From an uncultured Collinsella sp. (GTDB lineage Bacteria > Actinomycetota > Coriobacteriia > Coriobacteriales > Coriobacteriaceae), in contig CAADUO010000030.1 in NCBI GenBank assembly GCA_900752215.1, positions 1 to 64,000 on the forward strand: a stretch of DNA of 64,000 nucleotides. Direction: 5' to 3'. The notes under the pieces were generated by a model, which was not told where the DNA came from, did not search any database, and saw only the letters and a program-made list of their open reading frames with translations. Shown one piece after another: positions 24,022 through 32,876 of this stretch. The position numbers and the translations under genes were made by a program. Positions within the stretch are counted from its first letter, which is position 1; each line of letters starts with the position of its first letter.

Positions 24022-24759
24022 ATGGAACCTATTGCACACATACATACCGACCTGCCGCAGAAGTTCGGCATTCCGCGCAACAGCTTTTTGGCGCCTCATC
24101 TGCAGGGACGCATCGTTTTTGAGCCGGAATTTGCCTCCAATGCAGCGGTTGAGGGTCTGGACTCCTTCTCTCACCTGTGGCTGCTGTGGCGCTTCGAAAA
24201 CGGAACGCCCGGCGGCACGGCTAAGGACATAGCCGCCGATGCCAAAACGCAGGACAGGTCCGGTACCAACGCAAAATGGTCGAAGACCGTGCGTCCGCCG
24301 CGCCTGGGTGGAGCCGAGCGTGTGGGCGTCTTTGCCACGCGCAGCCCGTTTCGCCCTAATCCCATCGGTCTCACCTGCGTCAAGCTCGATCGTGTCGAGC
24401 TCACCGACGATGGCCCCATCATCTATGTGCTGGGGGCCGATCTGCGCGACGGCACGCCCATCTACGACATTAAGCCCTACATTCCGTTTGCGGACTGCCA
24501 CTCGGATGCGACCGGCGGCTGGATCGAGGATGCTCCGTGGCAAGAGCTCGATGTTAAGTTTCCGCAAGCACTGCAGGATATGGTCCCGCCCGCAAAGCTC
24601 CCCGGCTTGGTCGAGGTTCTACGCCAAGATCCGCGCCGCGCGGGCAGCAAGCACGAACCAAACCGCGTCTACCATCTGGCCTACGCCGGGCTCGACATAT
24701 CGTTTACGGTCGACGAAACCCAGCTAACCGTAGTCGCCGTCAACGACGCGCAAGACTAA
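24022..24759 (+). CDS. trmO: TrmO/TsaA-family tRNA m6t6A37 methyltransferase
   Basis: This 245-residue protein belongs to the TrmO (YaeB/VirR) family, whose characterised members N6-methylate t6A37 of tRNA-Thr using S-adenosylmethionine. The family blocks are visible: GLDSFSHLWLLWRF, the ATRSPFRPNPIGLT motif and DGTPIYDIKPYIPFAD. A C-terminal extension (about 195-245) with NRVYHL and SFTVDE matches the usual TrmO length. I choose ATG 24022; ATG 24013 is in frame but sits inside the -10 element. There is no Shine-Dalgarno sequence, so translation is probably leaderless. Confidence 0.88.
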   Translation: MEPIAHIHTDLPQKFGIPRNSFLAPHLQGRIVFEPEFASNAAVEGLDSFSHLWLLWRFENGTPGGTAKDIAADAKTQDRSGTNAKWSKTVRPPRLGGAERVGVFATRSPFRPNPIGLTCVKLDRVELTDDGPIIYVLGADLRDGTPIYDIKPYIPFADCHSDATGGWIEDAPWQELDVKFPQALQDMVPPAKLPGLVEVLRQDPRRAGSKHEPNRVYHLAYAGLDISFTVDETQLTVVAVNDAQD

Positions 24760-24821
24760 CCATCCGTCCGTATCCGTCAAAAACAACGCCAAACCCCATG
24801 CCAAAACCGCCCACGCTGGTG

Positions 24822-24827
24822 GACAAT
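24822..24827 (+). promoter_or_regulatory. -10 element (GACAAT) of the malY-like gene
   Basis: GACAAT with an upstream TG lies about 40 bases before the start codon, one of several occurrences of this hexamer. No -35 was recognised. Confidence 0.35.
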
Positions 24828-24867
24828 AACGCCTATCGAAACAGTCTACTTTGCATGGGAGCTCAGC

Positions 24868-26082
24868 ATGAAATACGACTTTAGCTCGCTTATCGACCGC
24901 CACGGCATGGACTCCATCGCCGTTGACTCCTGGGGCGAGATCCCCGGTATGGCTCCGAACGCACCCGACGAGGGCTTCGACCGCATTCCCATGTGGGTGG
25001 CCGACATGAATTTTGCCACGGTGCCCACGGTCCAGGAGTACATCATTCAGCGCGCTCAGCATCCCATGTTTGGCTACTTTAACCCGCGCGCCGAGTACTT
25101 CGACCGCATCATCGAATGGCAGAGCCGCCGCAATGGCGTCGAGGGCCTGCGCCCTGAACATATCGGCTACGAAAACGGCGTGCTGGGCGGTGTCGTGTCG
25201 ACACTGCGTGCGTATGTTCAGCCGGGCGATGCGGTGCTGGTCCACAGCCCCACCTACATCGGCTTTACCAAGTCCATTGAGGCCGCGGGCTATCGTATTG
25301 TCCACAGCCCGCTTAAGCTCGACGACCAGGGCGTGTGGCGTATGGACTTTGAGGACATGGAGCACAAGCTCGCCCAAAACCACATCCATGCCGCGGTGTT
25401 CTGCTCGCCGCACAATCCCTGCGGCCGCGTATGGGAGCGTGACGAGATCGAGCGCGCCATGGACATCTATCGTCAGCACGATTGCGTGGTGATCTCGGAC
25501 GAGATTTGGTCCGATATCATCCTGCCGGGCCACAAGCATATCCCGACGCAGTCGGTGAGCGAGGATGCTCGCATGCGCACGGTTGCCCTCTACGCGCCCA
25601 GCAAGACGTTCAACCTGGCGGGCCTGGTCGGCAGCTACCACATCATCTATAACGAGACGCTGCGCGACCGCGTGTGCGCCGTGTCCAACAAGACCCACTA
25701 CAACGAGATGAATGTCCTCTCCATGCATGCGCTTATCGGTGCCTACCAGCCGCAGGGCTATGAGTGGGTGGACGAGCTCAATCAGGTGCTTGCCGGCAAT
25801 ATCGAGTACTTCTGCAATTACGTGGACGAGCATTTTGAGGGCGTGTCCTATTCGCGTCCGCAGGGCACGTACATGGTGTTTCTGGACTGCACCGAGTGGT
25901 GCCGCGAGCATGGCTGCGATATTCAGTGGTTGCTCGACGAGGGGGCGCGCGTGGGCGTGGGGTATCAGGACGGCCGTCCGTTTCACGGACCCTGCCACAT
26001 TCGCGTGAATCTGGCGCTGCCGCTTTCGCGCGTAAAGGAAGCGTGCGACCGCCTGGACCGCTACGTTTTTAATGCACGGTAA
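24868..26082 (+). CDS. MalY/PatB-family PLP-dependent C-S lyase/aminotransferase
   Basis: The 404-residue fold-type I PLP enzyme is of the MalY/PatB family. These enzymes cleave cystathionine or cysteine conjugates (C-S lyase) and in some species act as aminotransferases. The Schiff-base lysine is in APSKTFNLAGL. The family N-terminus WVADMNFATVP, the SPHNPCGRVW loop, the ISDEIWSD strand and the C-terminal arginine motif HIRVNLALP are all present. GGGAG precedes the ATG. The gene is monocistronic and is followed by a hairpin. The exact substrate cannot be told from sequence. Confidence 0.9.
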   Translation: MKYDFSSLIDRHGMDSIAVDSWGEIPGMAPNAPDEGFDRIPMWVADMNFATVPTVQEYIIQRAQHPMFGYFNPRAEYFDRIIEWQSRRNGVEGLRPEHIGYENGVLGGVVSTLRAYVQPGDAVLVHSPTYIGFTKSIEAAGYRIVHSPLKLDDQGVWRMDFEDMEHKLAQNHIHAAVFCSPHNPCGRVWERDEIERAMDIYRQHDCVVISDEIWSDIILPGHKHIPTQSVSEDARMRTVALYAPSKTFNLAGLVGSYHIIYNETLRDRVCAVSNKTHYNEMNVLSMHALIGAYQPQGYEWVDELNQVLAGNIEYFCNYVDEHFEGVSYSRPQGTYMVFLDCTEWCREHGCDIQWLLDEGARVGVGYQDGRPFHGPCHIRVNLALPLSRVKEACDRLDRYVFNAR

Positions 26083-26097
26083 GCGGGCGATGCATAC

Positions 26098-26129
26098 GGG
26101 GCCTTCTGCCGCGTCGGCCGGAAGGCCCC
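26098..26129. terminator. Hairpin after the malY-like gene
   Basis: GGGGCCTTC (26098-26106) pairs with GAAGGCCCC (26121-26129). There is no T tract, so termination may be weak. Confidence 0.45.
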
Positions 26130-26225
26130 GCATGGTAATGCGTCTGTAACCATTGGGCTCTCGAGTGGTTTCATTTGCTATTCTTTTTAGCATTTCAGTC
26201 TGTAAACAGGATCGTCTGGAGCTCG

Positions 26226-27095
26226 ATGAAAAGACCCCGTCGCTCGGTTGCCATATCGTTGTTTGTTGCGCTTGCGGTAGCGTGCGCCTTTGTCGTAGCG
26301 ATAGCTGGCTGTTTTGGGCGTAATGACGAAGCCTCGACGTCTGCATTAGAAGGCCTGGACGCCTCGCGGGCCAAAGACGACAACCTTAAGACGCTCAACG
26401 TCGGCAGCGACCTCTATCCACCGTTTGTGTATACCGACGAGTACGGCGATATCGTTGGCCTGGATGTCGAGATATTGACCGAGGCTTTGGCCCGCATTGG
26501 TTACAAGCCAAAGTACCAGCTGATCGATTGGGAAAAGAAGAACGAGCTACTGGCGAGCGGCGAGCTCGATTGCGTCATGGGCAGCTTTAGCATGACGGGT
26601 CGCGAAAACGAGTATCGTTGGGCCGGCCCGTACCTTGCGAGCCGCCAGGTGGTCGCGGTCGATCCCCAGAGCGATATCTACACGCTTGCCGATCTTGAGG
26701 ATAAGGTCGTGGCGGTCCAGTCCACCACCAAGCCCGAGGACATTTTGCTCAATCATACAAATGAAAACGTTCCGCAGATCAAAGAGCTCTACTGCTTTTC
26801 GGACCGTTCGTATCTGAACCCGGCGCTCGTCGAGGGTCTGGTCGACGCCATCGCCGCGCATGAGTCCTCGCTGCTCACCTACGAAAAAGACTATGGCGTA
26901 ACGTATCGCATTTTGGATGAGCCGCTGCTAGAGGTTGGTTTGGGCACCGCTTTCGATATCAACGATACGCGTGGCATCGACGTTAAGCTCACTCATGCCT
27001 ACCAAGAAATGCTTGTCGATGGCACCATGGAACGTCTGGTGTCAAAGTACTTTGATGACCCTTCGCCATTTTTGAATATGGAGGGCCTGTCATGA
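26226..27095 (+). CDS. Amino-acid-type solute-binding lipoprotein
   Basis: The 289-residue SBP_bac_3 (family 3) binding protein has a signal peptide ending in the lipobox IAGC. The periplasmic-type fold begins at about residue 55 (LNVGSDLYPPFVYTDEYGDI, then GLDVEILTEALARIGY) and includes GELDCVMGSFSMTGRE, the usual ligand-site loop. These proteins normally feed polar amino acid ABC transporters. None is encoded here: the stop overlaps the start of a hybrid histidine kinase by four bases. It therefore probably senses an extracellular solute for that kinase (inference). GGAG precedes the ATG at 26226. Confidence 0.85.
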   Translation: MKRPRRSVAISLFVALAVACAFVVAIAGCFGRNDEASTSALEGLDASRAKDDNLKTLNVGSDLYPPFVYTDEYGDIVGLDVEILTEALARIGYKPKYQLIDWEKKNELLASGELDCVMGSFSMTGRENEYRWAGPYLASRQVVAVDPQSDIYTLADLEDKVVAVQSTTKPEDILLNHTNENVPQIKELYCFSDRSYLNPALVEGLVDAIAAHESSLLTYEKDYGVTYRILDEPLLEVGLGTAFDINDTRGIDVKLTHAYQEMLVDGTMERLVSKYFDDPSPFLNMEGLS

Positions 27096-29284
27096 TCGAT
27101 GCGCCCGACCACGCCGCTCAGGGGCGGGGCAATCGTTCGACAGGGGCATGGCTCCTTGTCGCCCTGCTGGGGATAGCGCTCTCGGTTGTTGCCGGCATGA
27201 TGAGCTACGGCTACACGACAGCTCAGGCCGAGCAGCGCTTTGCCGACGTTGTCGATTACGTGGCGACGCAGAGCCTTTCCTACGATGCATTCAATAGCGC
27301 CTATACGACCAAAAACCTGATTCGCGTTATGGAGATCGCCGGAGAGACAGCGCGCGATATTGAGCGCGACGGTTCGGTGGATAACGCCATGCTGGAGCAA
27401 TATGCCGACCAGTTCAACGTGAGCGCACTGATCGTGACGGACGCATCGGGCAATTTGGTGTCCGAATCCTCGACGGATGGCGTGGGCTACGAGTCGCTCG
27501 CTACGTATCTCAAGGAAGCACCCGTGCTGGAGGTGGCAGCCCATCCGCTTAAGTCCTATACCGCCCGCATTACGCTTTCGGATGATTCGGTTGCAGACAT
27601 TGGTTGCGTGACCCGGCAAGATGGCGAGGGCATCGTTATCGCGGTCAGGCATCAGAGCGCGAAGGCAGTTGCAAGCAATACGCTCAAACTGCAGAGCCTG
27701 CTCGGTGGTTATGAGACCATCGACAGTGGCAATATCGTGATCGAAAGCGATGGCAAAGTCGTTGCGACCAATGCCGTTGAACCCACCATATTGGGCGTAT
27801 TCAATCTGCCTGCAACGGATGTCTTTATTGTCGACGGTATTAAGGATCGATGCCTGCCCGGCAAAGTCCGACTGGTCAACGCCAGCGGCGAGTGGTATTT
27901 GGGCACATTTGGAAAAGCGCGCGGGTTCTACGTGTACACCTATGCCTCGGCGCGGCGCTACTTTGAGGTCGTCGCGGCTGTTGCTGCCGGCGTGCTGGTG
28001 CTCTACAGCGGTGTTATAGCCGTTGTTGTGATGGTGCGTCGCCGCGCTGATCGTCGACGTTTGACGGACTTGCTGCAGCAGGAGCGCGACTATGGCGACA
28101 AGCTGGCAAAGGCAGCGCGTGAGGCCTCGTCTGCCAACTCGGCAAAGACGGAGTTTTTGCGTCGCATGAGCCACGATTTGCGCACGCCCATCAACGGCAT
28201 TCGCGGTATGGTTGAGGTCGGCGATGCCAATGCGGACGATCTTCAAAAGCAGACCGAGTGCCGCTCAAAGATCTGGACGGCATCGGGACTGCTGCTCGAC
28301 CTTGCCAACGAGGCCCTGGATATGAGTCGCCTGGAGAGCGGGCAGGTCGATCTGGAGCTTGTTCCCACAAACTTGGTGACCCTCAACCACGAGGTGCGCG
28401 ATATTCTGGAGCGCCAGGCCGAGGAGCGTCTGGTGACAATTATCTGCGACCAGCAGACGCTTGATCATCCCTATGTGCGGGTGAGCGTGACGCACCTCAA
28501 GCGCTTGTTGCTCAATATTGCCGGCAATGCCGTCAAGTACAACCGCCAGGGCGGCTATGTTCGCCTGGTGTGCCGCGAGGTGGAGCCAGCGGATGGCGTC
28601 CCCGTCTATGAATACACGATCGCCGACAACGGTATTGGCATGAGCGAGGAGTTCCAACAGCGCCTCTACGAGCCGTTTTGCCGTGAGGAGCAACAGGTGG
28701 AAGGCGCTTCATCGGGAACTGGCCTGGGCGCGCCTATCGCAAAACAGTTGGTCGAGCTTATGGGCGGAACCATGAGCTTTACGAGCGTCTTGGGGCAGGG
28801 GACGACGTTTACCATCCGCCTGCCGTTCGAGAAGTGCGACCGCTCCGAGATTCCTCAGGCAGTTCGCGTAGATGCGGGCGACGGCGATGCGTTCCAGGGC
28901 CTGCGCGTTTTGCTCGTAGAGGATAACGATCTGAATGCCGAGATCGCGCAGTTTACGCTCAGCCGTGCCGGTGCCGTCGTGACGCATGCTAAGGATGGCG
29001 AGTCTGCCGTCGAGATGTTTGCCGCGAGCGTGCCGTACGAGTACGACGTGGTGTTGATGGACATCATGATGCCCGGTATCGACGGCCTTGAGGCCACGCG
29101 TCGAATTCGAACACTCGATCGCGAGGATGCCGCGACTACGCCGATTATCGCCGTGAGTGCCAACGCCTTTGCCGACGACCGCAGGCTTTCGCGTGAGGCG
29201 GGCATGGACGCGCACCTGAGTAAACCCGTGAGTTCGCAGGAGCTCGTTGAGGTGTTAGCGCACATCGCCGCCGACGCTTCATAA
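27092..29284 (+). CDS. Hybrid sensor histidine kinase with REC domain
   Basis: This 730-residue kinase has a transmembrane helix at about residues 18-40, an extracytoplasmic sensor of about 250 residues (dCACHE-like by layout) and a second helix (about 290-315). A short coiled coil leads to HisKA (RMSHDLRTPINGI) and HATPase_c (N box NIAGNAVKYN, G1 DNGIGM, G2 GTGLGAPI). The protein ends with a REC domain with phosphoacceptor Asp in VVLMDIMMPG and LSKPVSSQEL. It overlaps the upstream solute-binding lipoprotein gene by four bases, so the lipoprotein probably presents ligand to the sensor. No output regulator or HPt is nearby. Confidence 0.9.
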   Translation: MIDAPDHAAQGRGNRSTGAWLLVALLGIALSVVAGMMSYGYTTAQAEQRFADVVDYVATQSLSYDAFNSAYTTKNLIRVMEIAGETARDIERDGSVDNAMLEQYADQFNVSALIVTDASGNLVSESSTDGVGYESLATYLKEAPVLEVAAHPLKSYTARITLSDDSVADIGCVTRQDGEGIVIAVRHQSAKAVASNTLKLQSLLGGYETIDSGNIVIESDGKVVATNAVEPTILGVFNLPATDVFIVDGIKDRCLPGKVRLVNASGEWYLGTFGKARGFYVYTYASARRYFEVVAAVAAGVLVLYSGVIAVVVMVRRRADRRRLTDLLQQERDYGDKLAKAAREASSANSAKTEFLRRMSHDLRTPINGIRGMVEVGDANADDLQKQTECRSKIWTASGLLLDLANEALDMSRLESGQVDLELVPTNLVTLNHEVRDILERQAEERLVTIICDQQTLDHPYVRVSVTHLKRLLLNIAGNAVKYNRQGGYVRLVCREVEPADGVPVYEYTIADNGIGMSEEFQQRLYEPFCREEQQVEGASSGTGLGAPIAKQLVELMGGTMSFTSVLGQGTTFTIRLPFEKCDRSEIPQAVRVDAGDGDAFQGLRVLLVEDNDLNAEIAQFTLSRAGAVVTHAKDGESAVEMFAASVPYEYDVVLMDIMMPGIDGLEATRRIRTLDREDAATTPIIAVSANAFADDRRLSREAGMDAHLSKPVSSQELVEVLAHIAADAS

Positions 29285-29286
29285 GC

Positions 29287-29326
29287 ATAGGGCCCGGTTC
29301 CAAGGTGGGTTGGAACCGGGCCCTAT
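29287..29326. terminator. Bidirectional terminator between convergent genes
   Basis: A perfect 17-bp stem (29287-29303 with 29310-29326) encloses a GGTGGG loop and lies between the convergent hybrid-kinase and NimA-like genes. The tail TGCTATTT is only moderately T-rich. Confidence 0.75.
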
Positions 29327-29354
29327 TGCTATTTGTGAGGTCTGCTCTTGAGGC

Positions 29355-29834
29355 TTATTTTTCCTGAATCTGCTTACCGCAAAGATGCTCAATCGTAATC
29401 TCGTAGAGCTGGACGCCCTTAATGTCCTTGGCGATTTCCTCTTCGACTTCTTCGGCAGAAGGGTAGTACTTAAGGGCGAGCTGGCGGACTTTGTCCTCGA
29501 TAAACGCGGGGGTGTCATTCGCCAGGCGACAACGGCCAAAGACGACGGTGCTCATAACGTAGGGAGCCCAGTCGCCGTCCTGGTACCACTCGTTGCCGTA
29601 AACGGTAAAGCAGACCTTGTCATCGCGCTTGAGTGCGTCGACCTTGTGGCCGGCTTTGGCGCCATGGAAATAAATCTTGTCGTGCTCGGCGTCAAAGAAG
29701 TAGTTGACGGGAATGGCGTACGGGTAGCCATCGTCACCGTTGACGGCAAAGACGCCGCGCTTGCAGGTGGCGAGCAGTTTACGCGCTTCCTCGTCGGTGA
29801 TGGCGCGTTTCTTTCGACGTAAGGGCCTAAACAT
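29355..29834 (-). CDS. Pyridoxamine 5'-phosphate oxidase-fold (NimA-like) flavoprotein
   Basis: This 159-residue split-barrel protein matches the NimA/PNPOx-like group: RGVFAVNGDDGYPYAIPVNY followed by IYFHGAKAGHKVDAL and VCFTVYGN. Such proteins bind FMN or F420 and are linked to nitro-compound reduction and nitroimidazole resistance in anaerobes, but many have unknown substrates. A conserved His sits in the FHGAKAGHK loop. The ribosome site is AAAGGAAG. The gene is monocistronic, between two signalling genes on opposite strands, with no obvious functional link to them. Confidence 0.85.
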   Translation of the reverse strand: MFRPLRRKKRAITDEEARKLLATCKRGVFAVNGDDGYPYAIPVNYFFDAEHDKIYFHGAKAGHKVDALKRDDKVCFTVYGNEWYQDGDWAPYVMSTVVFGRCRLANDTPAFIEDKVRQLALKYYPSAEEVEEEIAKDIKGVQLYEITIEHLCGKQIQEK

Positions 29835-29874
29835 CGTTGGCTTCCTTTCTGGTCGTGCGTGGTTGCTGCAAAAA

Positions 29875-32679
29875 CTATAGCGAAACGGATCCGTTTTTCT
29901 TGATGCGGGCGAGTATGTTTTTGAGCTTGTTAAAGTCGAGCGGTTTGGACAGATGGGCGTTCATGCCGGCGTCGTGTGCCGCCTTGGCGTCCTCGGCAAA
30001 GGCATTGGCGGTGAGCGCGATGATGGGGATATCGGCTGCATCGACCTTCTCGCTCAGGCGAATCGCGCGGGTTGCCTCGTAGCCGTCCATGTCCGGCATC
30101 ATAATGTCCATCAGGATCGCATCGAAGCTGCCGGCGGGATGAGACAGGTACAGATCGACGACTTCGTTGCCGTTGACGGCGCGGGTGACCACGACGCCCT
30201 CGGATTCTAGCAGCGTCTGTGCAATCTCGGCATTCAATTCGTTGTCTTCGGCGAGCAGCACGTTCATGTCGGCGAGCGAGCAGTCGAGCGCCCTCTCGAC
30301 CGTATTCGCCCGCGCCCGGGGGTTCTTGTCGATATCGAGCGGAATTTCCACGTAGAACGTGGTGCCCACATGGAGTTCGCTGGTGACTTCGATGGTGCCG
30401 CCCATCAGTTCAATAAGCGACTTGACGATTGGCATGCCCATGCCGGTTCCTTGGAACTTGCTGCGCGCATCGTCTCCTTCTTGGGCAAACGGCTCATAGA
30501 TATGCTTTAAAAACTCGGGAGCCATGCCAATGCCGGTATCCGAAACGCTAAAGCAAAAGAGCGCGCGCCCGTTATCGAGTGGCTTGGTCTTTGAACTAAA
30601 GGTGACGGAGCCGCCGTGCTTGTTGTACTTAATGCTGTTGTCTAACAGGTTGATCATGATCTGTCGGATATGGGTGGGACTGCCGATCATGTATGGCCCC
30701 GTGGCGTACGGCAGACTATTGTCCTGCATTGTGATGCCGTTACTGGACGCGCGGAGCTTGCACAGCACCAGCGTATCATCACAAAGCTCTTTGAGGTTAA
30801 AAGGCGCATGTTCCAGTGTTAGCTTGCGGTCTTCGATTTTTCCCATCTCGAGGATGTCGTTGATCAGCGAGAGCAGGTGATTGGCGGCAACGCGCGCCTT
30901 GGCACGGCTCTCGCGGGCGACTTGCATATCGCCTTCCTTCAATTCTTCAATTTCGATAAGGCCCAGGATACCGTTGAGCGGCGTACGGATGTCGTGGCTC
31001 ATGCGCGTGAGGAATGCCGTCTTAGCGGCGTTGGCAGCATCGGCTTTTTTGCGCTCGGTTCGAGCGCGCACGAGCGCCCAGATGAGCAGGACGATGCCGA
31101 CCGACAACATACCGATGAGGGTAGCTGCAATGGCGGTGCGGTTGCGATAAAGGAATTGAAGCGTGTTGGATTCCTGGGCCGTGTACGACGTGGAGGAGTA
31201 ATTACTTGCGGAGAGCGATTCTCCGGCATTGATGATGCCCTTGTTGATGATTCCCAACAGCTCGGGTTTTCCGCGCGAAATCCAGCACGCGAGGTCACAG
31301 GTGTCAGGGAGCTCGACCGTCTCGCAGTTCTCGAGATCATAACGGTCGCCGATGGTTTTTGCGCGTGAACTGGGAGCGACGATGCAGTGCGCCGTTCCCT
31401 TCCTGAGGGCGTCGAACGCTTCATCGTCGGATTGGTATTCGGTTACGGTCGCTGTGGGGAACAGACTTTCAAGTGCATTTTTGTTGACAAACGACGATTT
31501 GGTACAGGCGATGTTCTGAAGGTCTTTGTACAGGTCGCTGCCGGTGTGGATGGCGGTGAGGGATATGGTCCCCAACGATACCGACTGCGCAACGCCCGTT
31601 TGCTCGGCAAACCAGTAATCTCGGTATACCGGCAGCGCAACGTCTATGCCTCCCTTTGACAGGGCCTTTGACATCATCTTGTAGCTATCAAAGGGGACGG
31701 TTTTGACCGTAATGCCAAATTTATCGTGCAGCGTCGTCGCAAGCGATGCGAGCGAGCCTTCCATTTCGCCGTTTTCGTCTTCGTTGCAGTAGGGGAGTTT
31801 GCCCGTAATGTAGCCGAGCGTGATGGTGTTGTTGTTTGCTTTGAGCCAGGAACATTCGGGGCCGTTGAGCGATGATGAACCGCTGTTTTGGGCCGAGTAG
31901 TTAGATTTGACTTCGTCGATATAGCGTGGGTTGACGCGGGCGATTGCCGACATAGCGGCATTGATGTCGTCCATCAGGTCGGGGCGGCTTTTGGGGACGG
32001 CAAAATAGTAGTCGCTCGAACCAATGTAGAACATGGGGGAGGCGCTGGGCGACGAGGTCGTGTCGTTCATGATGATGGCATCGACCTCGTTGTTTGCGAG
32101 TGCGTCAAAGAGGGCACCGCCAGTGTCGATTTCTTTATAGGTGCAGGTAATGCCTTCGTTGGCGAGCCACTGCTGGCCAACGAAGGTTTGCATAACGTCG
32201 GGGTTGCAGCCGATGGTAAGGCCTTGGAGCGCTTGGGGGTCACCCTTGGCCAGATCGTCTCGATCGGGCTTGGCGTAGATGAAGTAGCGCTCGGTGCCCT
32301 CGGGGTTCGAGGAAAAGAGCAGCTTTTGGGCGCGTTCCTCGGAGTAGGAGATGTTGGGCATGAGGTCGATTTCGCCTGCCTCGAGCATGTCCATAAGCTC
32401 GGTGAAGGTGCCGGAGACGTATTCGTACCGCCAGCCGGGCGTGTAGTACGACAGGGTCTGGAGGTACTCGTAACCCCATCCCGAGAGACGCTCGCCGGGG
32501 GTGCCGTCCTGGAAGCCCTCGTTGTTGACGAGCCAGCCGACGCGGACCGTTTTGACCTGCTGATTGGAGTCGGCGGCAAAGGCAGGGGCGGGCGCGACGG
32601 CGCTCAGTACGGCGAGCGCGGCAAGCGCGGCGGCCAGGGTGCGACATATAACTGAACGAAGGACAGCGGAAGCTCTCAC
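29875..32679 (-). CDS. BvgS-like hybrid histidine kinase with two solute-binding sensor domains
   Basis: This 934-residue protein carries a Sec signal (ending APAFAA) and two tandem family-3 solute-binding domains (about residues 40-270 and 280-500). The first has GWLVNNEGFQDG; the second has LGYITGKLPYCNEDENGE. A transmembrane helix (about 520-545) leads to HisKA (RMSHDIRTPLNGIL), HATPase_c (N box LLDNSIKYN, G1 DTGIGM, G2 GTGMGMPI) and a C-terminal REC domain (ILMDIMMPD, LSKPLDFNKL). The layout resembles BvgS/EvgS. The GTG at 32679, with AGGA six bases upstream, is preferred to the TTG at 32685, which would overlap the ribosome site. Its target regulator is not in the window. It is similar in kinase/REC sequence to the convergent hybrid kinase. 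Confidence 0.88.
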   Translation of the reverse strand: MRASAVLRSVICRTLAAALAALAVLSAVAPAPAFAADSNQQVKTVRVGWLVNNEGFQDGTPGERLSGWGYEYLQTLSYYTPGWRYEYVSGTFTELMDMLEAGEIDLMPNISYSEERAQKLLFSSNPEGTERYFIYAKPDRDDLAKGDPQALQGLTIGCNPDVMQTFVGQQWLANEGITCTYKEIDTGGALFDALANNEVDAIIMNDTTSSPSASPMFYIGSSDYYFAVPKSRPDLMDDINAAMSAIARVNPRYIDEVKSNYSAQNSGSSSLNGPECSWLKANNNTITLGYITGKLPYCNEDENGEMEGSLASLATTLHDKFGITVKTVPFDSYKMMSKALSKGGIDVALPVYRDYWFAEQTGVAQSVSLGTISLTAIHTGSDLYKDLQNIACTKSSFVNKNALESLFPTATVTEYQSDDEAFDALRKGTAHCIVAPSSRAKTIGDRYDLENCETVELPDTCDLACWISRGKPELLGIINKGIINAGESLSASNYSSTSYTAQESNTLQFLYRNRTAIAATLIGMLSVGIVLLIWALVRARTERKKADAANAAKTAFLTRMSHDIRTPLNGILGLIEIEELKEGDMQVARESRAKARVAANHLLSLINDILEMGKIEDRKLTLEHAPFNLKELCDDTLVLCKLRASSNGITMQDNSLPYATGPYMIGSPTHIRQIMINLLDNSIKYNKHGGSVTFSSKTKPLDNGRALFCFSVSDTGIGMAPEFLKHIYEPFAQEGDDARSKFQGTGMGMPIVKSLIELMGGTIEVTSELHVGTTFYVEIPLDIDKNPRARANTVERALDCSLADMNVLLAEDNELNAEIAQTLLESEGVVVTRAVNGNEVVDLYLSHPAGSFDAILMDIMMPDMDGYEATRAIRLSEKVDAADIPIIALTANAFAEDAKAAHDAGMNAHLSKPLDFNKLKNILARIKKNGSVSL

Positions 32680-32766
32680 ATGCAATCCTAACGAATCGAG
32701 ACATTACCGCATAAGGATACCAGCTCAGCCTGCCCAGCCGGCAGCAGCACCGCTAAACGGTCCCGC

Positions 32767-32824
32767 CCGGCAGTTGGGGACGGTCCCTTTCTGCCGGCAC
32801 AAAAGGAACGCCCCTAACTGTCGG
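32767..32824. repeat. Palindromic intergenic element, family E
   Basis: CCGGCAGTTGGGGAC (32767-32781) is inverted at 32810-32824 with three mismatches, with the GGTCCCTTT block between. It sits in the gap between the divergent kinase and ion-channel genes, just upstream of a GACAAT element (32831-32836). Confidence 0.5.
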
Positions 32825-32830
32825 TTGTGG

Positions 32831-32836
32831 GACAAT
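32831..32836 (+). promoter_or_regulatory. -10 element (GACAAT) of the ion-channel operon
   Basis: The extended form TGGGACAAT lies about 41 bases before the ATG at 32877. It would serve the small ion-channel gene and perhaps the LOG gene. Confidence 0.4.
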
Positions 32837-32876
32837 ACCGAGCGAACGTGATTGGTCGTCCGTGGAAAGGGTCGCG

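Noticed and set aside
26098..26129. Hairpin after the malY-like gene as a strong Rho-independent terminator
   Set aside because: The stem is good but no T run follows, so I list it only with reduced confidence.
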